NCBI GenBank assembly: GCA_019054805.1
Contig: JAHQIY010000004.1
Span: 6,076,001-6,140,000, forward strand
Reading direction: 5' to 3'
Origin: Brachionus manjavacas
Taxonomy: Eukaryota; Rotifera; Eurotatoria; Ploima; Brachionidae
Length of the DNA: 64,000 nt
Below the pieces are notes generated by a model. It was not told the DNA's origin. It did no database searches and saw only the letters and a list, made by a program, of their open reading frames with translations. Each line of letters starts with the position of its first letter. Positions within the stretch are counted from its first letter, which is position 1. Of this stretch, positions 1 to 10,448 are shown in pieces. The translations under genes were made by a program, and so were the position numbers.

Positions 1-545
1 TAAAATTTAGTATAAAATTCCAAAAAAAAAATTCGACTTGAAGAAAAAATATTTATTTCATCTTATGTAGCTCATCAAATTGCAAATTGTCCAAGGAATC
101 TGTTAAAATGTTAAAATTGACGTAAAAATTGTTCTATTTTGTTAAAATGAAATCAAATATGAGTTTCAAAAAATAAAATTTGATTTGAAGAAAAAATTTT
201 ATTTATTAAATTTAACAGTGGAGTTCCGGATTTAGTTATTTACGATAATTTACGTAAAAAATAGAAAATTTACCAGGTTTTACGTAAAATTTGGTAAATT
301 TCGATCATATTACGTAAATTATTGAAAAAAAATGTCCAAAAAATTGAAATAATTTGACACTTTTTAAAAAAAATGAATTTTTTCTATTTTTCAATATTTA
401 TTTTCAAAAATATGTCTTAAAGAAAATTTACCATAATTTACGTCATATTAATAAACTTAATCCTTTATTAAAGAAAATTTCATCAAAATTTGAACTGAAT
501 TTTGAAAATTATTAATATTAAAATTTATAAAAAAAAACACTTAAC
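1..545. other. AT-rich non-coding stretch with diverged repeat relic
   Basis: No credible coding frame. Positions about 225-450 carry several TTTACGTAAA-like words and a TTTACCAG(G/A)TTTTACGTAA motif that also occurs in the terminal repeats of the element at 35379-37242. I infer a decayed, distant relative of that element end. Confidence 0.4.
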
Positions 546-559
546 ATAATTTACTCGAA

Positions 560-1286
560 ATGGCGAATTCTTTTCCTGACCAAATGGATGGTGGAACTGA
601 CATACTGGAGAATTGGCCAACTGTTCCTCACACTGCTTCTGAAACTTCGAAAAAAATGCACAGATACGTCATGGCACTGGTTAAGATCGTCAAGGAACAG
701 TCCGTTAAAATCAAAGAGCTGGACACTAAGCTAGCTTCCACAGAAGCTGGTTTACAGGATCCTTCGAGAGGCACGGGAACATTGTGGAGCAATGTAATTA
801 ACGGCAAGAAACCATGTGAACAATCGCAAGCCCTCATCGCTAGCGTCAACAAGGAAATAAACGAGAAAGCAAAGATTGAGAACAACGAAATCATATCCGG
901 AGAAGGTGTTGGTAGCGAAGGGGAAGACACTGAGAAAGTGGACAAGGAAGCTCTGAACTTAGATAGGAGCAGTCACGTCAAGAGCCAAAGGAAACGAGAA
1001 CCCACCTGGCAGAGCCCAAGACATGATTGTGGTGGAGTTTGTTTTAGTTTTTAGGGGCACAGAGCTCAGTAACGTGTATATTAATCCGGACAAAACACCA
1101 AGCGAGCGAGCACTAGAACGCTATCTCAGATTAGAACGTAACAAGCACAATGACGCTCGCACAAACGTTAAGGAGGGAGAAGGGAGGCACCGCTACGGTG
1201 TTCAACCAGTCGGTCATCCAAAAGCTGGTCAGAAATTTTACTGGGGCATTCGGTGGAATGAGCTTCGGGAGATTTACTTCGAGTAA
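560..1286 (+). pseudogene. LINE ORF1-like protein, frameshifted
   Basis: The first frame (560-1054) gives about 164 residues with a heptad-like stretch around KIVKEQSVKIKELDTKL, fitting the coiled-coil N-terminus common in LINE ORF1 proteins. The C-terminal part continues in another frame (1023-1286) with YINPDKTPSERALERYLRLE and KFYWGIRWNELREIYFE. I recognise these as the conserved C-terminal block of Jockey-type ORF1 proteins (nucleic-acid chaperone family). A frameshift lies near 1030-1060 and a second disturbance near 1150-1200. Not functional. Confidence 0.65.
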
Positions 1287-1399
1287 CCGGTTTCGTCTTT
1301 TACCTGCAAAGGCACCTCTGGTAAATCAATCAATTCATTTAACTTCTTTTACACTTCTCTTGTCAACAAATGGAGCGACTTCAACTCGCTGATTTCTTT

Positions 1400-2661
1400 T
1401 CATAACTTCCCTCATGTGGTTCTTGTGACTGAGACCTGGTTCAACGCTATGAGTATCAGCCAGCTCAGCAACTACAAACTTTTCTGCAAAAACAGAGAGA
1501 CCATCAGAGGAGGTGGAGTCGCAATCTATGTTCGCCGCGACTTGATGTGCTTTGACGTTAGTGAGGCGGCTCTAAGTGATACCAGGAGTGAACAAGTGTG
1601 GTGCAACATCAAAGTCAACGACGAGTCGATCATAGTTGGATGCATCTTTAGGCCCCCTTCGTCGACTGTGAAATCAACTCAGAAATTTACAGGGCCATTG
1701 GCTATGCGAGTCATCTTTGCAGCTCTTCTTCGTCCAAGAGCTTATTAGTGGCTGGTGATTTTAACTTTCCAGACATCAGCTGGAGTCAAGACTGCGGTTT
1801 CTGCACAAAGAAAGGTCGCCCCTCCAGCCTTGAATTCTTGAACATTCTAGGCAAGAACTTCCTCACTCAGCAAGTCCTAGAGCCTACGTTCAAGAGTAAC
1901 ATTCTTTACCTCGTCATCACGAATGACCTCTCCAGGGTATTTAGAGTTTCCCACGGACCTCCTCTCGTCTCCTCGGACAAAGACTGTCTTCACGCAACGC
2001 TATCATGGTGCTACGAACTGCGCTCTCAGCCTCCCGCTCATACTGACTCGGCTCCTCGCCAGATTCTCCCTCTAGGTAACTTCGAGCTTTTCAGCGAACG
2101 TATCCAAGACAGTTCCAAGCTCTTTGAGAATGATGTCAACACTGCATACAACCAACTAGTCAAGTCTTATTGCAAAGCCTCTTCTATCGCCATCCCAACT
2201 CGACTTCACCATGCCCGTTTGCGTCATAGTCCTAAGTGGTTCAATGCCAACATCAAGAAACTAACCAAAGGCAAATATAAGCTTCATTGCCAAATACGTT
2301 CGGCCCCCCACAACCTAGAGCTCAGAGCTTCATATGCCTTGTCGTGCAAACGAGTCAAGTCCGTGGTCAGACATTCAATTTGTAAGTTCGAAGCGTCGAT
2401 TGTCCGGGTCTGTAAGCGTCAGCCCAAACTGCTTTTTAATTATATCAACAGCCAGAAGCAATGCAAGGAGACCATCAAAGGCTTGGTGGACAGAGAAGGT
2501 GTCTTCCGTACAGACGGTGGCACGATAGCTCACCTCCTTAACGTCCAGTTCGGAAGCGTCTTCATTCCATCTTCGACCCATGCTCCGACTGTAGTTTCCA
2601 AGTATTCATCGCAACGCGAGATCAATGTCAACATATTTTCGCCAGAAAGTATCCGCAAGTA
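1400..2661 (+). pseudogene. LINE ORF2 endonuclease and linker, frameshifted
   Basis: An apurinic-type endonuclease domain is split over two frames. VVLVTETWFN and GGGVAIYVRRDL are in 1416-1748, and MAGDFNFPDISW plus SSDKDCLHATLSW are in 1748-2662. The TETW and GDFNFP motifs contain the metal and phosphate-binding residues of the EEP family, and SSDKDCLHATL corresponds to the usual terminal SDH motif, here SDKD, so the final catalytic His is displaced. The stretch after about 2040 is the linker leading into the reverse transcriptase. A frameshift falls at about 1700-1748. Confidence 0.8.
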
Positions 2662-3945
2662 AATTGAGCGCCTCAACCCCAGGAAATCGCCAGGAATGGA
2701 CCACATACATCCCTTCGTCTTCAAGAGCTGTGCCGTTCCTCTTCCGAGGCCTTGAGTGTGATTTTCAGCCGTTCCTTCAACAGGAGCAGGATACCGTACG
2801 CCTGGAGACCAGCCAAGCCCCATTTTTTAGAAAGGCAGCAGAAATTCGCCAGGTAACTATAAACCGATCTCCATGACCTAAGTGCCATGCAAGTTGATGG
2901 AACGCATAGTACGTGACATCATGATGGAGCATCTCTACAGCAACAATGCCATAGCCCCTGAGCAGCATGGGTTCGTACTGAGAGAATTCGTTGTTACTAA
3001 TCTTTTAGGCCTGCATGTGCTCGTAGTATTCCTCGACTTCGCTAAGGCCTTCGATAGAGTCTGTCACTCGTCCCTCAGGGCCAAAATGATCGCTTGCGGC
3101 TTTTGCGACAGTATTGTTAACTGGGTCAGTGATTTCTTATCCAAACGGCAGCAACGAGTGGTAATCGGGCAAAACAAAGCGGAATGGATCGACGTATCAA
3201 GCGGCGTCCCGCAAGGCAGCGTCCTCGGTCCGTTACTGTTCGTAATTTACATTAACGACATGCCTTCAGTAGTCAACCACATTGCTAAGCTATTCGCGGA
3301 TGACAGCAAACTAATCGCTACCATTTGTAGCGATAATGACCTCACGTCACTGCAGCAAGAGTGGTCCAACACGTAGCGAATGCTAGTCCGACGTTCGCTA
3401 CGTGTTAGAGTTGTTGAGTCCGACGCATCACACATTCTCAAATCTGTAGAAAAATGAAAAGGACCTCGAGTCACTTTCGACCGTAATTTTAAGTTCTCTA
3501 GTCACATCAGGATTCAGGCCAACAAAGCTAACCGTATTCTTAGGCAGCTGAGAAGAACGTACAGGTTCTGGACCATTGACACCTGCAAAACCCTCTACTG
3601 CGCATATGTGAGGCCCCATTTGGAATACGCTTTATCAGTTTGGTCACCATCCATTAAGCGAGACGTCAGAGCATTAGAGACCGTTCAGAGGAGAGCTACC
3701 AAGCTGATGCCTAGAATCAGAAACTGGAGCTATGAAGACCGTCTCACTGTATAAGGTCTGACGCCACTTCATGAACGCAGAATTAGAGGGGATCTGATCT
3801 AGCTATTCAAGTTCAACAATGGCTTCAACGAAGTGTCCTGGGTGAATCCTCTGGTGCAATGTAGTTCTCTCACACAGACTGGTCCAGCAAGGGGAATCAG
3901 AGGACATAAGAGAAGACTCTCTGGGCTGCCCTCAACTTATTTCTG
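2662..3945 (+). pseudogene. LINE reverse transcriptase and C-terminal domain, broken
   Basis: The RT fingers and palm are recognisable: LVVFLDFAKAFDRV (first catalytic Asp), SSGVPQGSVLGPLLFVIYI, and KLFADDSKLIA (second and third Asp). Downstream, RILRQLRRTYRFW, CAYVRPHLEYALSVWSPSI and LETVQRRATKLMPRI form the conserved post-RT block of Jockey/CR1 elements. Stops and frame changes occur near 2660, 2875, 3376, 3450 and 3755. Minus-strand open frames across this interval are shadows. Confidence 0.85.
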
Positions 3946-4035
3946 TATTCTTGCATATTTTTACTTTGTAAAATTCTTGTACATAATACTTTCTTTGATT
4001 AAATTAAACAATAACTCTTACTGAACTAAAAAAAA

Positions 4036-4420
4036 ATAATGTATTTGTCTGTTATTTTCCATCTTTTCTACGCAATTTCGGTTACCATAGATGTGCTACT
4101 AGTAGGTCATCTCCGCAAGCTTGCTAGCTGTAGCTTATTCTTAATAGTATTATTATTATGATTGGCTAAGTCGGCCGGCCTTATCAGCCATGTCGGCCAA
4201 AATGTTAGACATATAAAAAATTACTAATTATTTTTTTTGAAAACAAAATTCTCATAAAATTTTTAATGGATAGAAACATACACTAATATCAAGGGAATTT
4301 AAAAGTAGAAATTTTAAAAGTAGAAGTGTAGAAATTTAAAAGCATGTATTATATGAATCAATTATGTATTTGAAAAATTTTAAAATATTAGCCATAAATT
4401 TTTTTTATTTAAGAATCTAA
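4036..4420. other. Non-coding, repeat-like tail
   Basis: No gene seen. A short TTATTATTATT tract after GTAGCTTATTCTTAATAG (about 4130-4160) resembles the tail at 44605-44630 and may be a LINE/SINE 3' end. Confidence 0.35.
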
Positions 4421-4797
4421 AAATTAGATCTAGCTGTAGAAGAAGAAAAAGAGAGAAACAATGAAATGGAAAGGCGAAAATTGGGACAGGAATTATTAAT
4501 AGTTAAACGCGAAAAAGAAGAACAAGAGTTGAGGAAAATTGCCGTGGAAAAACGAAAGGCAAATTGAGGACGACTTGGCTAATAAGCGTATTTTGGAAAA
4601 AATTCGCCATGACCGAGAAGAAAAACAGAGAAAATATCAACAAGAGAAAAAAACAACAGAACAAACACAAGAAGCCCAGCGTTTACTGTTGTAACAAAAA
4701 AAAGCTCTTGAAAAAAAGTTGAGACAGCCAGGAATTCAAGAATAGCCAGAATAAATTGATTAGATTTGTAGACGGTTCGCCAACCCAATTTTTTCAT
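4421..4797 (+). pseudogene. UBX-domain protein (UBXN1-like) fragment
   Basis: Reading through two frames gives a charged coiled-coil typical of UBXN1/SAKS1-like proteins: ERRKLGQELLIVKREKEEQE, then LRKIAVEKRK, then after a frameshift at about 4560 DDLANKRILEKIRHDREEKQ. It ends in RFVDGSPTQFFH, which resembles the first strand and turn of a UBX domain. UBXN1-type proteins are p97/VCP and ubiquitin adaptors. Stops and frameshifts (around 4560, 4694 and 4745) and loss of the rest of the UBX fold show a dead, truncated copy. Absence of introns would fit a processed pseudogene, but no clear poly(A) or target duplication is visible. Family assignment is by eye. Confidence 0.5.
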
Positions 4798-5054
4798 TAA
4801 ATAAAGAAAAAAATTAAAAAATTTTTTCAATTTTATTTATTTAAAAATATAAAGAAAAATTTAATTTTGTTTTTTTTGTTTTTTTTCTTGCGTCTACGCT
4901 GTATGCCCTCATCTTGTTCCAGTCTGACACATGTTTTAAGATGCATTCTTTCATTAAATATTTAAAGAAAAATAAAATTTTAAATTAAGATTTAAATAAG
5001 ATTTAAATTGATGTTACCTTTTATTTTTACTTAAAAAGTTATTTAATTAGACCA
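4798..5054. other. AT-rich, no gene seen
   Basis: Homopolymer-rich sequence with no supported coding frame. Confidence 0.5.
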
Positions 5055-6245
5055 ATCCCCTTTGTTATTCGCTTCTATTGTCAAGACTTTTTTTAGATGG
5101 TTCGACAATTTTTTACACTTTTCAGCACCCAAATTTGTATCAAATTCCCTGTTTCTGTCAGTTCTTCTAAACTTCTGCATCGTCTCTTTCTGACGAATGT
5201 TTTGAGGTCGCTCCATAGCATTTCTATCGGATAAAACTTAGCCGAATTGGGATGTGTCCTTAACTAATAAAACATGGCATAAAGAATTGTTTTAATTAAA
5301 AATAAATAGTTATTTTAAGAATACATTGTCTCTTAAGAATTGAGTACACAGGTTGGAACTATGCTTCGGATCATTATCTTGAATAAAATAACTTGCAGCT
5401 AATTCTTCTTGGCTGAATTTGGTTTCTAAATACGGGAGTAAGTAGTATTCCAATATATACTTTTAACCATATTAGTTTAAGTTTGATGTTAAAAGATATT
5501 TTAATAATTATCTAGAAAAATTTTGATAACTCAGAAAATCTTACACAAAATCTTGTCAGTCCTTTGCAACTTATCGCTGCCCAAACATTCACCTTTATTG
5601 AATTCTTTTCCCTTATACCCACAAAACTTGGTCTTGAGGTATTTTCCCGGAAATGGTATAAAGAGTATTTATCTCTATTTTTTTCTCATCGGCAAAAATA
5701 AATCGATTCATGTCGCATGATTTATATCTCTTGGCAAAATCTTCTCTTTGCCTCTTTTTCATTTGATTTAAATTTGGCCTTTACCGTGCTCTTCTATATA
5801 CATAAACCAGTTCAATTAGATAAAAAGAATAATTATTAATTATTTTAATTTAGATTCTAATGCTTTTAATTCAATATTTAAAGCTAAAATTGTAGAATAA
5901 AATTGTAGAATTGTAGGCTACAATTGTTGATTTAAATTTTGAATCAAAAGCATTAAAATCTAAAAGTATTAACAAAATATTTTCTTTTCCGATAATTGCA
6001 AATGGTTGATATGCTTAAAAGTACAGAAAAAACTCTTCGAACATCATGAGAAATTTCTTGTGCACTTTTAAACCCATTCGAAGTTTTTATATGTGTCTTT
6101 AATAATAATTAAATATTTTGATTAAATTTATTTACTAAAAACTACTCGGATAAATTCTCTAATCACAGATGCTACTTTTTGAGAAACTCCTTATCTCAGA
6201 ACAAAATATCCTAAAGTAGACCGTAACATTTCAATGTTAATTCTG
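5055..6245 (-). pseudogene. Tc1/mariner-like transposase relic
   Basis: Minus-strand pieces read in order: KSAQEISHDVRR (helix-turn-helix region, about 6050), NRFIFADEKKIEI (first catalytic Asp, about 5700), VNVWAAISCKGL, then LAASYFIQDNDPKHSSNL (second Asp, about 5390), and FYPIEMLWSDLKTFVRKR (about 5210). The third acidic site, normally SPDLNPIE, reads SAKFYPIE, so the catalytic triad is lost. A GTATTC...TTATTAG interval of about 63 nt separates the QDNDPKHSS exon from the next block and looks like a real intron. Frameshifts and a hairpin insertion (5849-5964) break the gene. Confidence 0.75.
5849..5964. repeat. 34-bp imperfect inverted repeat (hairpin)
   Basis: Arms 5849-5882 and 5931-5964 are reverse complements with 3 mismatches, enclosing about 48 bp that repeats AATTGTAGAAT. 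It sits between transposase blocks, so it is a foldback-like insertion or part of a former intron. Confidence 0.6.
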
Positions 6246-6684
6246 CCCCCAATTTCCTCAAAAAATTTAGAATTATTTAGAAATTTTTTTTAGATTTCCA
6301 ATAAAGTTATAAAAAATAAGCGGAATGGAGGGTTTTCGAAAAACAAAAATTTCTTCATTGCTATTTATATACGATAAAAAATTGTTTCTTTATAAAAAAA
6401 ATTTAATTAATTGTTTTTTCGACAAATTTTTTTTCAAATGACTCTTGTATGTCTAATACATACAGGTATTTTAACCAAAGAATTGAAAAGAAGCTCGTTC
6501 ACGTTCGGTTCCAGTTATCAAGCTCGGAATCGCTTCTGTCACTATTTGCAGAAAAATAAACTAATTGAAAATAGTCCTTATTTAATATTAAATTAATAAT
6601 CACGTGAATGGTAAAATTTAAATTTTATTGAAATTTTTTTTTTGCTTTTTTGTGAACTCAATGTAAAAAAATAAACTTCTTAAA
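6246..6684. other. AT-rich, no gene seen
   Basis: A short frame at 6411-6596 has no recognisable features. Nothing else is supported. Confidence 0.4.
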
Positions 6685-7540
6685 ATGTCATCTCACCAAA
6701 CGAATAATAAATGCCCAAAGTGTGAAAAAGTCCGATTTAAAGATATTGCCATGAGTAGATATTTTGCTCTAAATAATGAGGAGACTATAAATATCGCTAA
6801 CCGTTCCAAACAATAAATTAAAATGAAGTTATACGATAATATATGTATTAATTGTTATAAAAAGGCAAAAAGAATAAATGGACCTTCAATCGCTTCCGAA
6901 AAAGAGGTTCCAATAAACGTTTTTGAATAAAATATAAGTAGTAATCACGAAATAACAATTGAAAACGAATTTCATGCTAGCCCTGTGACTGAGAAAAATA
7001 CAAATGCAGAAATTGAAAATACTAATCGAAATAAGATTTCAGTCAAACTCGACAAAATGGTACAAACTGATTGTAATACGGTTTCTGAGTTAATTTTAGT
7101 CGACTTACCAAATTCCTATAGCTCTCATAAACGTTGTAATGTATGTTTTAAAAGCAATTCATACAAAAAACTTCATTTAGTTCCCGACGGAGCACGAGTG
7201 CAAGCTATGATTGAAAAAAGTGTTTTTATACCCAATAAATGTAGAACGTGCCTTATTCATCTCCAGGGTAAGAGATTTAAAATGGAGGATATTGAGTTGG
7301 TTGTTCCTATGAAACGTCAAGTGAAAATGGACAGTGAATCGATTAACGATCTTAATGAAGTTTCAAAATAAAATAATTTGTTTAATGATTTTGCTGATTT
7401 GGAAACACTTTTAAAAAAGAATTCGAATTAATCAATGGACATTTATCTGGAATGAAAAATTCAGCAATACGAACAAAAAAACAAGCTTTGACTTCCCCAT
7501 TAACTCATTTCATTCAAACGATTTGAGAAATAATCAATAG
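6685..7540 (+). pseudogene. Zinc-binding N-terminal fragment, possibly of a DDE transposase
   Basis: From ATG 6685 an interrupted frame gives two Cys-pair modules: CPKCEKVRFKD...CINCYKKAKR and, in the longest open piece (6985-7371), CNVCFKSN...KCRTCLIHLQG. Stops occur at about 6814, 6928, 7369 and 7428. Further on, the frame at 7436-7510 reads NGHLSGMKNSAIRTKKQAL, similar to the segment before the DDE domain of Harbinger/DDE_4 elements as I remember them. I infer a dead transposon gene. No DDE motif was found, so the family is uncertain. Confidence 0.4.
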
Positions 7541-9321
7541 ACAATTAATAATTCGATAAAATCTTCTGAAATTGATTTCAAATTGTGTCAGCTGAATTTA
7601 TTCATTAATTATGTTCCGAGTTGGGGTGGCCGTTTAGTTGGATCGAACGGCAGAAATAGTCTCATTAAGTTCGTAAACAGTTGTACTATTGATTATTTTC
7701 TGTTTGGATTGTGGAATGCATCAAAAATAAAAACATCTTTTATATCAGAAATCGGACTGTCAAATCTAGAAGTAAAAAAAGAAATATTAGATGTAGTTTT
7801 TAACATTGGAAATAAAAATTGGAAAAGAGCGAAATCTATTTGGATACTAAATTTTTGTAAAAAAAATATTAATGATAAGGTTTCTATGATACTTTTGGTG
7901 ATCAAACCGAATAAAAAGATATAAATTTACAATCGTAACAGCTTTACATGTGCTCTGCAAATTGCTTTTGTGGAAGGAACCATGATTATGGCGGTGAAAT
8001 GATAAGTTTTGTTAAACAAACTTCAAATATTCATTTCAAAAGATTTGCGAACAGCATGTTTTTAAGAACTTTTGAGACCCAAAATGAAAGGGTTCCCATA
8101 TTTTGTTTTTGAAGCCAATAGGCTTGTTTAAAAGCTGATAAAATTCTCAACAAAATGAGTAACAATTTGTTCTCTTCCATTATAGAAAGTACGGGAGCGA
8201 AAAATGACAAGTCTTACTTTCTTCTTTAGGCGATTTTTTTTTTGTTTTAGACGAAATTGTCTTGCTCTGATTGCCTTTGTAAAATTTATTTTTTAATATT
8301 TAAATTTCAATTTTATACTTACCTTAAGTTTTGGAATATTCCAATAGAGGACTGCAAGGATTTTGAAAATTTTGAAGAAGTTAGAATTTTATTAATTTTA
8401 ATTTATTTAAATTAATTTTAAAAGAAGTTTGAAATCAATGGTGTGGTTTCGGTTTTTTGTCCACCAGGAAGAAAAAATTCGAAGTTCTGGCTGAGCTTTT
8501 AAATAAAAGCGTAAAATCGAAAAGCCAGGAATAGTGTTAATGGAGGCCGATGAATTTCGATCAGAGAACGAAGTCAATTCCGACCCAAGTATGCAAACAT
8601 CATCTGCTGTCGAACAATCGAATTGATGAAAATTCTTACCATGGTCCAGAGACAGAAATCCAATATGGATCATCAGATGACCAAACCAGGACAAAAAAAA
8701 GAAAGATAAAATATCAAAATCATTTGATAATCTTTCTTTTGCTGATGATCAGGAGTGGTCAAACAAAATAGCAGGAAAAATTCCTTCGATCTAATAAATA
8801 GGATCGCTGGTGACTTTCTTGCTAACCAGCATAAAGTAATTTATGAATTTTCTTTTTATAATTAAAAAATTTATGATGAATTATCTTAAAAATTTATGAT
8901 AAATTTTTTAAGATAATTCATCAAATGGAAAAAATGCAGCAACTAATGGGTGAAATGAGTAAAAAACTAAGACTCATTAGAGCGCATTCCTAAACACATA
9001 AATGTTAGTTAAAAATAGATAAACTTTTATCCATTAAATTGAAGATTTTGATAATTAATATCTCAAGATCATCTTTTATCCAAGGTTTTGAGATACTTTT
9101 CTTTTTAGGGCCATCCGTCACTGGAATGATTACTAGCTTCACTGACATAGAAAATAAACTCATTGTACATTTCCTGAATATTTAAATTCTCAAATCAGTG
9201 CACCCAATCGATATTTGTAAAAAAATGAGAAATTTTTTCAAAGTCAGCTTTACTAAAAATAAATTTTCAATAGTATATGATTCCTTACTTACCTTGTTTT
9301 TGAGAAAAAAATTGAAAAAGA
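7541..9321. other. Degenerate sequence, no confident gene
   Basis: An open frame at 7583-7924 (113 codons) and fragments around 8440-8770 (one reading KPGIVLMEADEFRSENEVN) look faintly coding but match nothing I recognise and are soon interrupted. Probably transposon debris. Confidence 0.3.
8875..8922. repeat. Near-perfect 24-bp hairpin
   Basis: The left arm GATGAATTATCTTAAAAATT and following TATG is followed almost immediately by its reverse complement with one extra base. The loop is nearly zero, so the DNA is cruciform-prone. Confidence 0.7.
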
Positions 9322-9745
9322 TTACCACATGTTTTTTATTAAGGTTACCAAGAACAAATTTTGTAGCGATTGCATACACACTGCCGACTGAGTCGTGAAA
9401 ATCAATTCCAAAGTGTTGACAGCTTTTTCGCTTGACATTTGAAATGTTGGAACATTAACATGCTTGAAAAGATATAGAAAAATGTCGCTTAGCGTCTCGC
9501 TGAATTTATGTTCGATGCCATTTTCGTTTAAGATTTCTGAAACACAGCCATTTGACCAGATGATTGGTGGAAAGTTAAAGTCACCCATTATTAGAATATC
9601 CTTAAAACCTCTTTCATCCACATAATCTTTAGCTTGTTTGAAGACTAAATCAAAATCGTTCATATCAACAAAATCGTTTGGCCTATAAGACAGCCAACTA
9701 AATACTTCAACTATAATCTTCAAATGGTTTTTCAACACAATGGAT
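9322..9745 (-). pseudogene. LINE endonuclease fragment
   Basis: The minus frame carries WLSYRPNDFVD, KDILIMGDFNFPPIIWSNG and NVPTFQMSSEKAVNTLELIF. This is the central part of a Jockey-type EEP endonuclease with the GDFNFP motif. Both the N-terminus and everything after the equivalent of LDLIFTT are missing or scrambled. Base composition matches the AT-rich host, unlike the LINE at 546-4035, suggesting an older copy or another subfamily. Confidence 0.75.
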
Positions 9746-10448
9746 TCAATATTTATTTTTTTTATAATTGATTAATAATATTTTAAATGTTTTTTCGTAA
9801 AGCAATATTTTTTTTAATTTATAAAAAAATTTTAAATTAATTTATTTTTTATAATCTTTAATAAGTTAATTAAATCAAATTTATTTGTTTGTGTTTATTT
9901 TTATTTTATTTTAATCAATTTAAAATAACAATGTAAAAATTATATAAATTCAGACAATCAAACAAATAACTAAAATGAAAGTAGCATCATTAAATTTACA
10001 GGACAAAAGTTGGACCTTTAGAATAAAAATTAATTCAATTATTCAGATGTGATTAAAAAAATTTTTTAGATGGTAAAATTTATTAAATACACATTACTTT
10101 TTAACAAAAGAAAAATTATTAAATAATTTATCAACAATGTTTAAATTTTCAAATTCAAAACTAATTTTTAGCATTTGCATAGATTAAAATTGTGCAAAAT
10201 ACTATACATCTCAAAACAGTGTTTGAGTTTTATCAAAATCGCACTGAAATAAAACCAAGTTTTAAATCGTTTTAAAAATATCATTTATAAAAGCCGATTT
10301 AAAATTCAATAAAGAAGTTTTGCAATTTTATTCTACAAAAAAATGAAAAAAATAATTTTAAAACTTCTTTATCATTAAGCTTTGTGGTTTCTAAATCATT
10401 TAATTTTGAATTTTTAGATTGTTGTGTTCAATTAAGAACTGTTTCAGA
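9746..10448. other. AT-rich upstream region of the ATPase gene
   Basis: No gene seen. It would contain the promoter and 5' UTR of the ATPase, but no specific element can be supported. Confidence 0.5.

Larger units (their letters stand above)
546..4035 (+). mobile_element. Decayed Jockey/CR1-like non-LTR retrotransposon (LINE)
   Basis: The order is an ORF1-type protein, an exonuclease-endonuclease-phosphatase type endonuclease, a reverse transcriptase and a short A-rich end near 4030. All are on the + strand and all are broken by frameshifts and stops. The RT shows SGVPQGSVLGPLL and FADD motifs. The body is visibly richer in G+C than the flanking DNA, so the copy has kept donor composition or arrived fairly recently despite being dead. 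No target-site duplication could be assigned with confidence. Confidence 0.85.
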
